DNA from: Isoetes taiwanensis | Lineage: Eukaryota > Streptophyta > Lycopodiopsida > Isoetales > Isoetaceae | Assembly: GCA_021234155.1 (NCBI GenBank) | Contig: JAJEKV010000011.1 | Coordinates: forward strand, 7,859,132 to 7,923,131 | Direction of reading: 5' to 3' | DNA: 64,000 nt | Part shown: in pieces, positions 21,365 to 33,200 of the stretch | How the letters are laid out: each line of letters opens with the position of its first letter | Numbering within the stretch: position 1 is the stretch's first letter | Translations under genes and position numbers: made by a program | Notes under the pieces: generated by a model | The model's database searches: none | The model's input: the letters and a program-made list of their open reading frames with translations, nothing else | Told to the model about the DNA's origin: nothing

Positions 21365-23105
21365 TTTGTCAAGCAATGCATCAACCAGATTGTTTCGACA
21401 TCTTTGCTGGAAAAATCTTGAGCTCCAAAAGTAAGCTGCAGCGACATGCTCAAGTGCTCAGGGAACGAAATTACGGGCCAGGTAGAAATCCGTGACATTA
21501 AGCTTTCTCACTTTTCTCTGTGCATCTTTGAAACACCGATCTAAAAGTAGGTACAGAAAATAGAATGTAGGAGCTTCACATTAAAAAAAAAAAATTTAAA
21601 CAAAGTATGCCTTTTTGGTCACGCCAAGCGTGCATATTTGTGGATTTTTTGAGCTCTTGTAGGCTAAATTTGATACATAAAAGACAACGTCATTGTGGAG
21701 TTAAATTGATATTTTTTTGGTCTTTTCTGGGTCCTCTTTTTTAGAGCACAAAGCACACTCTTTCAAACCATTCATGGCATATGCCCAAAACATCCAGTTT
21801 TTTAGTCGTTTTTTTTCTTTTGCAGTTAGACCCTATTCGAAATAGATGGAACTTCTATTTTGGAGTTTGGCATGTAGCTTCGAGTTCATATTGCATCTTA
21901 GTATTGCACTAGCTTAGAGTATTATTTTGTGTTTTGGTTGATAGTTCACTCTTCTCAACCAATTTTTGTATTATGAGTCTCATTTTTCATGTCAATTCTC
22001 GTCTACTCTTCTGTGATATATTGAATGTGACCTCTGAAATTTGTGATTCCAGTTTCTGGAAACCATGTTTATTTAGAGTAGGTTGACATATACACTGACA
22101 CTTCTAAAATTTCAGCGGGCTAAGCCCCTGGATATAGGGGAGATCCCTTGTGTTGGGATTGCTCCTATGCCCAGATGAGCATCGGCATTGTGCTTGGGTT
22201 CAACTCCCCGGGCTCACTCATATGTGCGAGTTGTTTTCTTATAGTGTGCATGGTGATGGGCGGCCTTCCGGATGGTAATAATGCTCTTGATGGCTGTTGA
22301 ACTTCAGGCTTTGAGAGTACTCGAGCATTTCCACCATCCGGAGCCGAGTTGATACTAACAAGAACTATGTATCATGATCATTAGTCTGATGCCCCTGATT
22401 GTTAATGACGCCAGACTGACCATCTTGATGCATAATGTTGTTGAAATTAGAGACATCTTCAAGGAGGCATGTTAAGTATGTGGAGGGCGTTGGATCCCAG
22501 TTGGGGTTCGATTCCTGAAGCTCACTTGATGTACTGGTTATTCGTTTTGTTGTGTTGGTGTTAGGGAAATTCGAATGACCTAACCATTGAATAGGGAGCT
22601 TTTAAACCCCTCATATAAATCGAGTCAGTATGGGGTGTTCGACCCCACCTTGACTTTCAAGGAAGGGTGCATATGGATGCTCGTGGAATATTCCTTAAGA
22701 TGTTTCCATGATCCATTAGTAATCGTCCAGAAAAGTTTCTTTTAGATGAAAGAAATCCATTCTAGCTAGATGAGAAAAATGGTGGCTTAGACACAAATTG
22801 ATCTCCCTTGACATTGTGTGTGTTGGAACATTACAAATGCTCTTTTCTTTTTATTTGCTTTTTAGCACTTTTCTCATGATTAACAACATTGAATTATGTT
22901 CCTAGTCTAAGTTTTTATGTCAAATGCAGGCAAAATATGAGTATTAAAGGCAAAATATAAGTATTAACATCCATGACACATTATTAAGTAGGAAGAGCGA
23001 GTAGAATAAACCCTCAAAATAGAAGCTTTTATATCATGTACCAGTTAAAAACATCAGCTTATTTACTCACTAGAGGATAGTCCAGCAACAACATGCATTG
23101 CCAGG
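21365..23105. other. Non-coding stretch
   Basis: No supported frame. A stretch near 22110-22330 is more GC-rich and could be an old transposon, but no ends are visible. Confidence 0.35.
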
Positions 23106-24706
23106 AAATACACGCAACATTTAGCATCCTTTAAGAGGGTAGCCACATAGCCCTGGATTGCCCTCGTAGCTTGATGAATTGAACTTGGTTAAAGCGTCTC
23201 CTTGTGGTATCTTCCCACTTAATTTGTTGTATGACAAATCTAGTGATTCCAACCATAGATTCAAAAAGACTCGGGATTGAGCCACTTTCGGTTTATTCTG
23301 GACAAATCCAAGTCTTTCAAATGATCTAAAGATCCTATGCCGGATGGCAGCTTACCAAAAATTTTGTTGTGGGATAAATCTAAAGACTTTAGCTGCCCAC
23401 AGTTTCGACAATGACTCGTGAATTGAACCACTTAGTTGATTCTCTCGATAGGTCAACATTTTCCGGCTGATTGCATTTCCAAGATTTGATGGTATTATGC
23501 CCGAAATCTTGTTGTTGTGAAGATATAAACCACCAAGACCTATTATGGGGAGATGCTTCCCTGTAATGGAGTTAAATGACAAATCAATAACAACCTGGTC
23601 TATGCTCATCCTCCGGGTCTCCGGTAACCCGAGCTTCTTTGAACCAGCTAGGTATGGGACCTTTGAGGCTACAGTTGCTTAAGTCGATAACAGAAAGTGT
23701 TGGAATGCTTGTAATGCTTTTGATAGAATCAAAGGTTAGCACATTTCCGCTTAATTTCAAAGTAAACAAGTTTTTATTGACTTTTAAATCCGTCGGCAGC
23801 CCATTAATCTTGTTGTAACCGAGATCTAAAAATATAGATTCGTGAGGTTCTTGCCAAATCCATCACTAAGAAGATCAGAGAGATAGTTGCTATGTCCATC
23901 AAACTCGACAGACTTGCCAAGGAGGCTAAGCGATGGAGGAAGTGGGCCTGTGAAGTAGTTGTTCGGATCTCAAGAAGTTGCAGATTTGGGGTTCCTCTAA
24001 ATATATCAGGAATGGGACCATATAGACCTGTGTTGGATACTCTTAAGGATGACAATGCATTAAGGCCTTCAAAAGAAGAGGGAAGAGTGCCTCCAATATC
24101 TGGATTATCCTGAAGTGATAAGTATTGAAGCTTAGAAAGGTCTCCTAAACTGGCAGGGATGGGACCATGTAAGAAATTATTTGAGAGATCCAAATCTTGA
24201 AGATTGTGGAGCAAACCAACGGCAGAAGGTATGGTGCCATGTAAAAGATTATTTGATAGATCCAATCTTTCAAGGTTATGGAGCATAGAAAGTGCAGAAG
24301 GTATAGTCCCTACCAATTTAGCTTTCTGTAGTTTGAGGATCCTGAGCTTGCTAAGCTTAGAGAAATTTGAAGGCAGACTGCCAGTAATGCCAGAGAAAGA
24401 ATCATCACAAGACAAATCAAGCTCTTCGCACTACAAAGAATTTCTGATTCTCCAAATGGGAAATGAAAGGACAATTTACCTTTTATTCACCCGGCATTCA
24501 CCCATGAATCACCTTTACCATATGGAGAAGTTTCTCCCTGAAAACTATGGAGAACCAGTGGTGAAACTTGGGAGAATTGATGGTAAATTTTGGACTCTAT
24601 TCACCATTTGTTCACCTCTAATTTACTATCAGCATTTCTACTTCTATTCTCCATACATTCAACTTGTGAGCTCAAGAGCTGCTTTTAAGCAAGGATTTGT
24701 TTAAGA

Positions 24707-24957
24707 TCAATAATTGAATTTGTCACAAATTATCCATCTTTGTGGAGCGAATGAAGCAGGGGTGCCAAATAGCCCAGCTAGGTAGCCAGCTAGGGGCCAT
24801 AATATTCCACCGTGCCTCATGCTAAAGCGAAGAGCATATGCATATGCTATGAAAATGGGTATGACCATCAAACGAATTGGGGATCGTTTGCCAATATTCC
24901 CAATTCTTTGCCTCATTGAAAGAGGATAGTTCCCAAACATTATAGGATCCATTGACC
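24707..24957 (-). pseudogene. Beta-glucosidase (GH1) fragment, C-terminal part
   Basis: The minus-strand frame 'MDPIMFGNYPLSMRQRIGN' is the GH1 signature 'GWF.DPl..GdYP.sMr..vg', which lies after the first catalytic Glu region in family members. The acid/base Asn-Glu-Pro piece is in a separate fragment to the right, in the correct 5'-to-3' order for a minus-strand gene. The following residues ('AYAYALRFSMRHGGILWPLA') do not match GH1, so only one exon's worth is captured. Confidence 0.7.
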
Positions 24958-25369
24958 TGCATCAATTAAGAAAAACAATTAACCTTTTGGCGTTAATTTG
25001 AATCTCTTTTTTGCAGCCGGAAGGGTGGGAAAGTACCATCCTAGTTGAAAATCAAGGGCCCTCCGAGCCGCATACGCATCCTCATCGCTGCCACCGAGGG
25101 GTTCATACCGAAGCTAAGCAGATCAATTCCAATGTATCCCATCCTGTTTTTGATCGGCGCTAGAATAGTGAGGTCGAATCAAACCAAAGTTTCATGTAAT
25201 TGTTTATAAAAACATACACGGAAACTTTGTCAGTATCAAGACAAAGATGGGCATGTGCAAGCAAGCATATTATGATGTGCAAGATTCGTGGTGGGATGTA
25301 AAGCAATGCCAAATTTTGACTTAGCGGGATCACAAGGACGAATAACAAGTTGCATATTAGAAAATCTCT

Positions 25370-25870
25370 TTAAGTCTCATTGAATAACCGCCATCCGTGG
25401 TTGAACTCATCCCGCCATGCTTTTATCACGGTTTCAATTCCCTTTAACGCTAAGAAGCAAGATAGATAATTCCGTACTGCACTCATAGAAGGTTCGTTTA
25501 TTGTTATCCAATGCTTTACACGATCCCCAAAGGCCTCAAAGCATACTTTGGTGTAGGCTGCAAAATCTTCATCGAACGACATTATGAAAGGTGCATCATT
25601 TCTAATCCCGATATGGTAATCGACTCACATAATTCTAGGGCTCGCCATCCCTTATATGAGTTTTCAAGTCGCGAAAGTGGCAAGTCCCGGTGTGATGATG
25701 TCACATATGGTTGAATACCTAGGCCATGAGCAAGAATATTAAGAAGAACAAACAAAGTCCTCTCTAAACAACATAGAGGAAGCCTTACCTTTGTCCAACA
25801 AGTCGTTTATTACATCTTTGTAGACCCTCCATATTCACATCTCCTCGGCCCTCGCAGATCACAAAAGTAG
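25370..25870 (-). pseudogene. Beta-glucosidase (GH1) fragment, acid/base region
   Basis: Reading on the minus strand: 'GRGDVNMEGLQRCNK' near 25830 (cf. 'G.g.vN.eGi.fYn.li'), then 'LSRLENSYKGW' near 25660 (cf. 'LPQaLeD.Y.GW'), then 'DFAAYTKVCFEAFGDRVKHW' and 'ITINEPS' (25570-25495). The last contains the NEP motif whose Glu is the acid/base catalyst of GH1. The pieces are in the order of the enzyme but separated by non-coding sequence and frame changes, consistent with a transduplicated intron-containing gene inside the CACTA element. Confidence 0.8.
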
Positions 25871-26589
25871 ATAGGGCATAAATTAGCAAAACTCGGTAAA
25901 TTTTTTTACGCTCATGATATGCACTGTAAAATTCTAGTCCAAGATAAGGAGAGCTTAAAAGCATCAACACCCAAGTCATCTAAGAGATCTACATCTTCCT
26001 GATTCTATGACAACCACCTTCAAAACTACCATTGAAATATTCATAAACCTTATAGAGGTGATATCCGCCGCCCGCTATTAGGGATTGATCTTGCTTGTGC
26101 TCCCCGAGGCATGTAATTAGCATTTGCACTATGAAAGTATTTAGATGGGGATAATTGCAGCTAACCTTTGATACATCCATCCACAATTGTGATGCCTTTG
26201 CCGCTCTCTTGCAGAGCTCCTTCAATCTGCACGCACAATTTTAACAAGTTTTAACTGAAATTCCTTATATGGCCTTATATGTCCAAGTGCTTCGCTTACT
26301 AGTGGATATAGAAGACCTAAAATTATGCTGATATATGCCAAGGCAAATGCCTTTACTAATCTGGTATAAACTTAATCTTGAAACCTTAATATTAAGACCT
26401 TGAAACATTAATAAGTTAGCTATGGTATCAGCTTGAGGCACTTAATTGGCATGCAAATGCAAATCACAATATAATCAGCAGACTATATGTATTAGAGCTA
26501 CAGCCACCAAATTTTGATCCTAAAGTGCCATGTTCCAATTTCCAGCTTGATCCTACGTGATTGAATATAAAAATGACAGAGTGTACCTG

Positions 26590-26832
26590 ATGACATTGCA
26601 ATGGCAGCTTTCATCTTAAAAGATTTGGCATTTTTTGATGCAGCTTGGATTATACAATACGCAGATATGCGGATGCGGATATAAACAAATCTGCTCAGAG
26701 TTGACAAGTTAGAGACGAAATAACACCTTCACAATAATAATAACATAGCAATTGTAGTATCGTGATTGAATATCACCGCAATGGCAGCTTTCATCTTAAA
26801 AGATTTGGCATTTTTGGATGCGGCTTGGATTA
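26590..26832. repeat. 55-bp direct duplication inside the CACTA element
   Basis: 'GCAATGGCAGCTTTCATC' to 'TTAAAAGATTTGGCATTTTT' and 'GATGCRGCTTGGATTA' occur at about 26597-26653 and 26777-26832 with three or four differences. Both follow a sequence ending in 'TGATTGAATAT' or a variant. It gives rise to duplicated peptide 'AASKNAKSFKMKAAIA' on the minus strand. Possibly a tandemly copied exon. Confidence 0.7.
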
Positions 26833-28201
26833 ATAATCCACCTATAAACATTGATGACATGAACGATGAAGCCGTGGAAATTGATTTCCCTTTATTGCAT
26901 GAAGCATAAACCGCCATGCAAATAATGAGTGAGCCTCAGAGCACTGTGCAATGATCTGTCTACGTAATCTGAGGAAAAGTTTCCGAGAGATAAGCTCAAT
27001 TGTGTAAACAGAGAATTCTTCTCTTCCGGTTGAAAATCCAAAACCTACAAACGTAAATCCGGGCATAGATTAATGAATAAGGAATGCATTATGCAACTAA
27101 AACATGAAGGGTACAAACATAGCTATGAATGCAATATATATACCCTTTGCAGCTCCAAGACTCCTTAAAAGGTTCAAGAGCCTCCATAACCGCATTAATG
27201 GCAAGAAATATGCAGATATCAAGGGGCATCCCCTTATCAAATTTGAAAGCAAACATGAAGGCATTGACAAGATGTGCGAAGAATAACTTAGAGAATGCAA
27301 TGATAAGATCAGTTTATACAATCATCTCGCACTAATGCGGTTGTAAGAGCGGCCACCGAGGAGAAATTAGGGCAAGAGCCATGGCGAGATCTCGTATTTG
27401 ATATACTCTTTTGCGAGAATGCAACCATGATAATTTCTTGATTTGAATCTACTAACGGAGGATTTGGATGACTGTTCAATGCGCGCCCGGTCGTCAATGC
27501 AATCCGTCGCATACGGCTTTTCGCCAATCCGCCGCTTCAAGGCCAATCCGTCGTCCGTCGCCAATGTTAAACCCTAAAATATTAATAAGTCCGATGTCGT
27601 AGCCTACATTAATTTAATTAACCTGAAACATTGTCCAATAATAGGTCCCCGTACAATTACCATTTATTCTCCACCCTTTACCCTATATTCTCCACGTGGA
27701 GAATGCGTGGAGATAGGGAGGGAGAATGCTATTTTTTTTCTAGTGCTTCTAGATTAGGAAGGCTGAAGAGAAAGTGAGGAAGGGTACCATTAATACCTGG
27801 ATTGTTGGACAACCTAGGTTGGAAAGGGATGTAGGGATTGAACCTGTAAAATGCCGCCATGGAGCATCTAGGGTTTCAAGCTCTGACATAGTGGCTAGAG
27901 CCCCAAGAACAGAAGTGGGTGTAGTTTCAGCAGAACCAGAAGGCAGATATAAATAACTAACTCGCCCTGTTGTAACATTGCATGCAATCCCATACCAATT
28001 ACAACAATTTGTATCATTTGAATTCCAAATGGCTGCGAGATCTGTTACCTGAGATTTGAGTTTAAGCAAAGCAATGTCATCTGCAGGTATACATTGCTCG
28101 GCTGCTTGAACAGATGTTGTAGCTGTCCAGAATAACGTTACTAATAGTACTGCTATACAGTATAGGGACGCCATTATCCCAAGGAATAGAAATTGTATCA
28201 A

Positions 28202-28455
28202 AGCCTAAAAAGATGCTTGAAATTGCTGAAAAAAAGCTTGTGACCCGTGATGGATGTCATGCTTGAGATGATGTTTTTATAATCAATTTGAGGAAGATTG
28301 TCGCGACGTGTCGCCTTTAACCGCCATTCTCGGCAAATATTTTGAGAGCCGCAGACGCCGCCCCAAAGCACAAGTTAAAAGAGGTCAAAGACAATAAGAC
28401 ATAACTCAAGTGCTTAGAAGATTTGCATCATCATGCAACCTCATAATCAACCCGC
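28202..28455. other. Upstream region of the LRR gene
   Basis: Non-coding interval between the minus-strand LRR start and the beginning of duplicated block A. It would contain the LRR promoter; no clear TATA box is fixed. Confidence 0.3.
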
Positions 28456-29794
28456 TTAAAGATAAGTAACCAATTTGCGGCTTTTTGCAAATTGTGCATG
28501 ACGGTTTAGACACAACTTGCATATACAAGTACGGGCGGCACTACCCTAGTATACGTGCACCAGGGTGCTTCATATCGAAAGCAACGGTTAAAAGCGAATC
28601 CGATCATAAAATGGATGATGAGATTGTTAATTATCATTTCACAACAATCCTTGGCATCAATAAAGTCAGTATGATGTGAATTTTTGGGTTGCCCCTACAG
28701 GGGCAAATCCTCGCCCATGTGGGTTTCTAGCATATTCTAAACATATCTTGGAATATGCTTAAGATATGCCAAAAACTGCTCCAAACCTAGTGTTGCTTGT
28801 AAACTGGCGGTCACCAAGTGTTGCCGAACCACGATGTGGAACCGGCCAACGGCTCCATATCGATGCATTCGATAGTAAGCTGACATCTCTTTACTTCGTT
28901 ACTCCATATTCATACATTTTGTTCTCTTGCTTTTGGTTGCTCTTCATCATTTTATTGAGGCTTATGCTCATTATTATTTCAGATCTTCCTGCACGAAAGA
29001 ATCCAGCTCGCATCTTAACATCTCATACAAGTATGTATCTTTCTCTTTTCATCAATGAAATGTATGTGGTGCTTTACTAATAAGGACCAAAACAGAGGTA
29101 TCTATGAATCAAGTATCTGATATACAACATGTTTCTACATCTATGGACGACGGAATTACTCTACAAGCAACTCCATCTGATGTGGCAACCTCCAATAGCA
29201 ATTCTCCTGGTTATTTCTTAATTCCAAATTTTTTATTGTTTTCTTTGTTAAAGAAACTAATTGCTTGCATTTATTTAGATAAATGCAACCCAAAGGTGAC
29301 AATGCGTCATAAATTTGAGTAAGTCTGAGCAGGCTCTCACCAAGAAAACAGATCTAGATCTCATATCTATGCATGGTAAATAGCATCTCCTATATTTGTC
29401 TTTCGTATTCCATCTATGTTTCTCTTGATTCTTGGTGCTTTTACAGAGGTATTTATGAATCAAATGTCCAATGCACATAATGATTCTCCTGGTCATTTTC
29501 CACACCTTCTTTCTTTTAAAATCTTTTTTCTATGATTAGTGTACCTGAAACTAATGGCTTGCATTTGCTATGCAGATAAATGCATCCCACAAGTAAGAAA
29601 ACATAGCCGAAATTTGGTGCATCTTAGTAAGGAGCCTAGTCCTAAAAAGCTAGCACGTGAAGAATGCAAGAAGACGAAAGCATATAAGGTGGCATCAATA
29701 GAACTTGGAGTTTCATGTGCTCTTTCAAGCAAAAAAGGATATTGATTTCTCATTGCTACCAAATGACGATTGCGATGAAGGTGATATGATAGCC
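28456..29794 (+). repeat. Duplicated block, copy A (5' region of piggyBac-like gene)
   Basis: From 'AAAGATAAGTAACCAATTTG' onward this block is repeated at 48136-49463 with very few differences over about 1.33 kb. The few small scrambled indels cluster in the first 150 bp and near 28815. It contains the hairpin GCCCCTACAGGGGC (about 28694), protein-like scraps ('LPARKNPARI', 'MNQVSDIQHVSTSMDDGITL') separated by intron-like AT-rich sequence, and the exon 'KCIPQVRKHSRNLVHLSKEP' (29580-29745). It runs directly into the AT-hook region of the piggyBac-like gene. Confidence 0.85.
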
Positions 29795-30225
29795 AATTCA
29801 ATGAGCTTAGATGGGCATGTGATATTAATAAAAATAACAATTCGTTGCCTCTTGTCTCTAAGCCTCGTAGGGGTAGACCTCCAAAGAAAAGGAAGTTTGT
29901 TCCACGTAGAGAAGCATCAAGCACACGAGGAAGGCCTCGCAAGAAAAAACATTGTAAGGTGTCTTTGAGAAAAGCATCTCTTGATGTTGCTGATAATTTC
30001 GATATTAGTGAGGAGTTATTACATGTCTATTCTTAAGTGAAGATGATTTCATAAATGCAAAGGAAGATGACGATTTGGAAATGGATGGGCCTGCATTAAA
30101 AGTGAGTGAAGATGATGATGAGACTGGCTTCAAGCCCATCGTGCCACTATGGAAATTAGATCGCAGCGTACTTCTGGGAAATGTGCTTCATAAACTACCA
30201 CTTTATGAGCATCAGAGAGGACCAG
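29568..30225 (+). pseudogene. N-terminal part of piggyBac-like transposase gene (AT-hooks, acidic region)
   Basis: The exon 29575-29745 ('HSRNLVHLSKEPSPKKLARE') is followed, after a frame change, by two AT-hook-like cores: 'RRGRPPKKRKFVPRRE' and 'STRGRPRKKKHCK' (29866-29955). Then come 'LDVADNFDISEELLHVYS', a stop/frame change and the acidic run 'SEDDFINAKEDDDLEMDGPA' (30045-30100), ending 'LPLYEHQRG' at the left edge of the 438-bp repeat. Acidic N-termini are usual in piggyBac transposases, and AT-hooks would bind AT-rich DNA. Linkage to the catalytic domain at 33.9 kb is inferred from strand, order and interruption. Confidence 0.55.
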
Positions 30226-33200
30226 TGTTGAGTTTTGGGGTTCTTGGCATGACCTTGCAGCAGCAGTCCATGACTGCCGGATGCCACAAGGCTGCCACAA
30301 ATGCTCATGGATCAACAAAAGAAGATGGGAAGAAACTCCAAGAACAAGAACAAAGCAAAGAATGAACAAAACAGAATCATATTGATGCTCCAAAAGGAGG
30401 TGCTCCAAAACGTGAGCAAAAACCTAAACAATGAGGGGAAATGCTCTCTCTAAATAGTAGAGCAAAACCCTAACCCTAAATGATATCTCACCCTCCACAG
30501 ATCTAGGCTAAATCTGGGCCATAGATTGTGGGGTCCAATATGACAAATACATGTGGCCTATGCCACCTACCACATATGTGGGCTAAATCTGGGCCCTAGA
30601 TCAAGTGGTCCAATGTGATAAATACATGTGGCCTATGCCACTCATACATATGTTTAGCCATTGGTTGAACTTGAAAGAGGCTCGACCGCCATGTATTATG
30701 GACGGATGAGGTTGATCAAAATGTTGAACTTGAAAAAGTTGACACCAAAGAGAAATTGCTGAAATTGGCCTGCACATGCCATGTGGCCATGTGAGGTTGA
30801 GGCACGAAGGGGCGGAAGGCAGAATTCATCTTCACGCCATTGCAGGAACTTGTAATTTGTTGGTACAAAGGTGCAAAGCAGATCTAAGAATCGGGCAAAA
30901 GATGAGGCGTCCCCCAAAATGTGCCAAAAATATGCTCGAGGCTGCTTGCGTCAAAAGTGGATCGAAAGTTGTGCTTGAAGTCACGCCGTGAGGGGCCGTG
31001 ACAATTTTATTGGACTCACGCCGTGGGGCCGTGATGTTTGAAGTCATAGTTGCATGAAATGTTACCTCCAAAGGCAGAATGATAGGACTAGATAGCTTCA
31101 ATGTTAGAAGGGGTGGAAAACACCAAAATGTGGCTCATCTTGAATGGTCGTCTAATTCTCTCTATGGAAGAGAAAAATCATAAAAGATCGAAAAAAGATC
31201 GTGACAATATGTCAACAATAGAGAGTTCAGGAGAAACTCAAAATTTTCCACGTCGTGGGGCCGTGGATGCACTAAAGGCAAAAGATGGTGGCACGCCATG
31301 GGACCGTGACGCCGTGGGAGGCCACGCTGCCATGGGAGGGCACGAGGAAAGGAGCACGCCGGAATGGATGTGCAGATTTACGGCCGTGATGAGGGTAGCA
31401 CGCCCTGAACTGTTATGGCCGTTGCCGTGAGAGTTGCAGAAAGGTCGTGTCGTGGAGACTCTGTGAAGCCAAGGCCGTGGGTCGTTGAAGTTCTTGAGGG
31501 ATGGGCTATGCCGTGATGAGCCGTGGTCGTAGTTGCTTGTTTGGCGTGGAAGTTCTCAAGGTCGGAGAAGCCACGCTGTGACGGCGTGGGCTTGTGTTGA
31601 TGCAGACCAAAAACTTGGAGAAAGATGAAACACTCTGTTTGCTGGTGGTGAGACTAGAAAACACCGAGCGTGCTTATGTTGCAAAAGGAATGGGGCAGGG
31701 CAGAGTGATGTATCCCCTTTCCTATAGCATGTCCCGTTGGAGGAGACGAAGGGAGGCCTCAATCTTGAAGCGGTGGTCCAGGTGTAGTGCGAGTCAGATT
31801 TGGGGCCCGACTGATTTGGCGAGCCCAAGATGTCCAAGTGAAAATTTTCGAACTGGACTGTGGCAGAAGAGGATCCGAATACATGCCTGCAGAGCTTAAT
31901 AACGTCGTTGAGCAAGAAAAATTGCAGAGTCGTTGGGCCTCTGTGCTGGAAAGAAGATCTGTGCAGAGCCGTTGGGCCTCTGTGCAGAAGATCTGTGGCT
32001 GGCAGAAGAGCAAGAACATTGCAGAAGAACCATTTGCAGCTGCATGGGTCGATTGTGGGGCCCTGCTATTTGTTGAAGGCCCAAATGTGTTGATGATGCT
32101 ACAAAATATGGTGATAAGTTGATGCTCTGGTGTGGATCCAAGTAGCCAAGGAAATAGCCCTGTAGCAGAGTGGTTTACGAAAAGAGTTTGATAGACTGAG
32201 TGTGTGTGACCGCTGCTGCTGGGCCGATGCCTGCCCCCTACAGATGGCTTCAAGATGTTGCGAAGAGGGCTTTCTTACCGACCCATGTTAGGATCAAAGT
32301 AGAAAAGTTGAAGCAATAGGCGGATGTGAAGCAGTCTTTGTTGTAAGAAGTCTTTGTTGTAACAGCTCCCTTACCGTAAAGCACGGTGACGGATGGATGT
32401 TTGCGGATCAAAGCAATGTTCTGCTTGCAAATTCGATGCAGAAAGGAACTGATAATCCCAGAATAGTGGGTGCCAACAAAATAGCTGGCTCTCTTAAAAA
32501 TTTGAACAGGAACTCTTCTGCAGCAACAGACTACATGATTGCAAATATTCCTTTTGTTTTTTTGTTGATGCAGGTAGAATGGAAGATGTGGATTCTTTGC
32601 TGTACTGATGAAGAAGTTGGTCCGATTTGCCTGAATATGGCTAATGCCTCGGATATTTTTCTGACTTGGTTGATGAAGCAAGGGCATGCAAGCTCGGTCT
32701 TTGTTTTGCTCTTGAGGAAAGCCGGATGTAAGTTACCAATAGCCATGATCGAGATTTTAACAAAACAGCAGTGCCTTTGTTTTTGCACATACAGCACCAA
32801 GGCTCAATTGAGAAAACTGGCTGGCTTGTCCATTGGGCACAAGACAACCATAGTAAATGCCACAAGAATAGAGCAGGAGAAATATTTTCGTGAGGAAATG
32901 GGAACGAAATTTGGCAGGTTCTGAAGAAAGCAAAATGGGATTTTGCCCCTTTTACGATTGGCCTCTGAAAATTCTAAGGGCATCTTCAGCAAGATGGAAG
33001 ACCCAAAAACTCACAAAATCTAGATCACAGAGAACAAATTTGTGGCATGTGTGTATACGCCCGAAAAAATTAATTGTACCACCTGTAGCAAGAAGTCGAA
33101 TTTAATTGTACCGTTGGTAGCAAGAAGTGGAATGGGTACTGCAATTGAGGATAGAAAATAGTGTCCATGATGAACCCAAAAAGATGAAACAGATATATGC

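Larger units (their letters stand above)
24428..27746. mobile_element. CACTA (En/Spm) element, non-autonomous, TSD TTC
   Basis: The left end is (G)CACTACAAAGAATTTCTGATTC and the right end, read on the minus strand, is (G)CACTAGAAAAAAAATAGC then ATTCTCC; the two match imperfectly over about 25 bp. TTC stands directly outside both ends (24425-24427 and 27747-27749). Subterminal ATTCTCC/ATTCACC motifs recur near both ends. No TNPD/TNPA transposase is present, so it must move in trans. It carries fragments of a family-1 beta-glucosidase and a duplicated 55-bp block. Length is 3,319 bp. Confidence 0.85.
23110..28174 (-). pseudogene. LRR receptor-like protein gene, split by a CACTA element
   Basis: The start ATG at 28174 opens a signal peptide ('MASLYCIAVLLVTLFWTATT', cleavage near 'VQA') and an LRRNT cap ('CIPADDIALLKLKSQV', 'CCNWYGIACN'). 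LRRs resume left of the insertion: 'LSKLRILKLQKAKLVGTIPS', 'LHNLERLDLSNNLLHGTIPS', 'LHNLQDLDLSNNFLHGPIPA' and others (24415-23800). They are followed by 'IDLSNCSLKGPIPSWF', 'LYLHNNKISGIIPSNLG' and a C-terminal cap 'SSYEGNPGLCGYPLKGC' near 23110-23190. No transmembrane segment or kinase is seen, so it resembles a secreted or truncated receptor-like or PGIP-type LRR protein. Frameshifts occur near 27800, 23900, 23600 and 23340. Removing 24428-27746 and one TSD joins '...FSLPNLE' to 'ELDLSCDD' in a perfect LRR, so the CACTA element entered this exon. Confidence 0.85.

Noticed and set aside
24204-24704. 166-codon plus-strand frame
   Set aside because: Antisense of the LRR exon running into the CACTA end; no protein-like features of its own.
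31556-32253. Overlapping frames of 100-164 codons on both strands within the LTR-like segment
   Set aside because: No motif or domain, and frames on both strands are open because of local composition.
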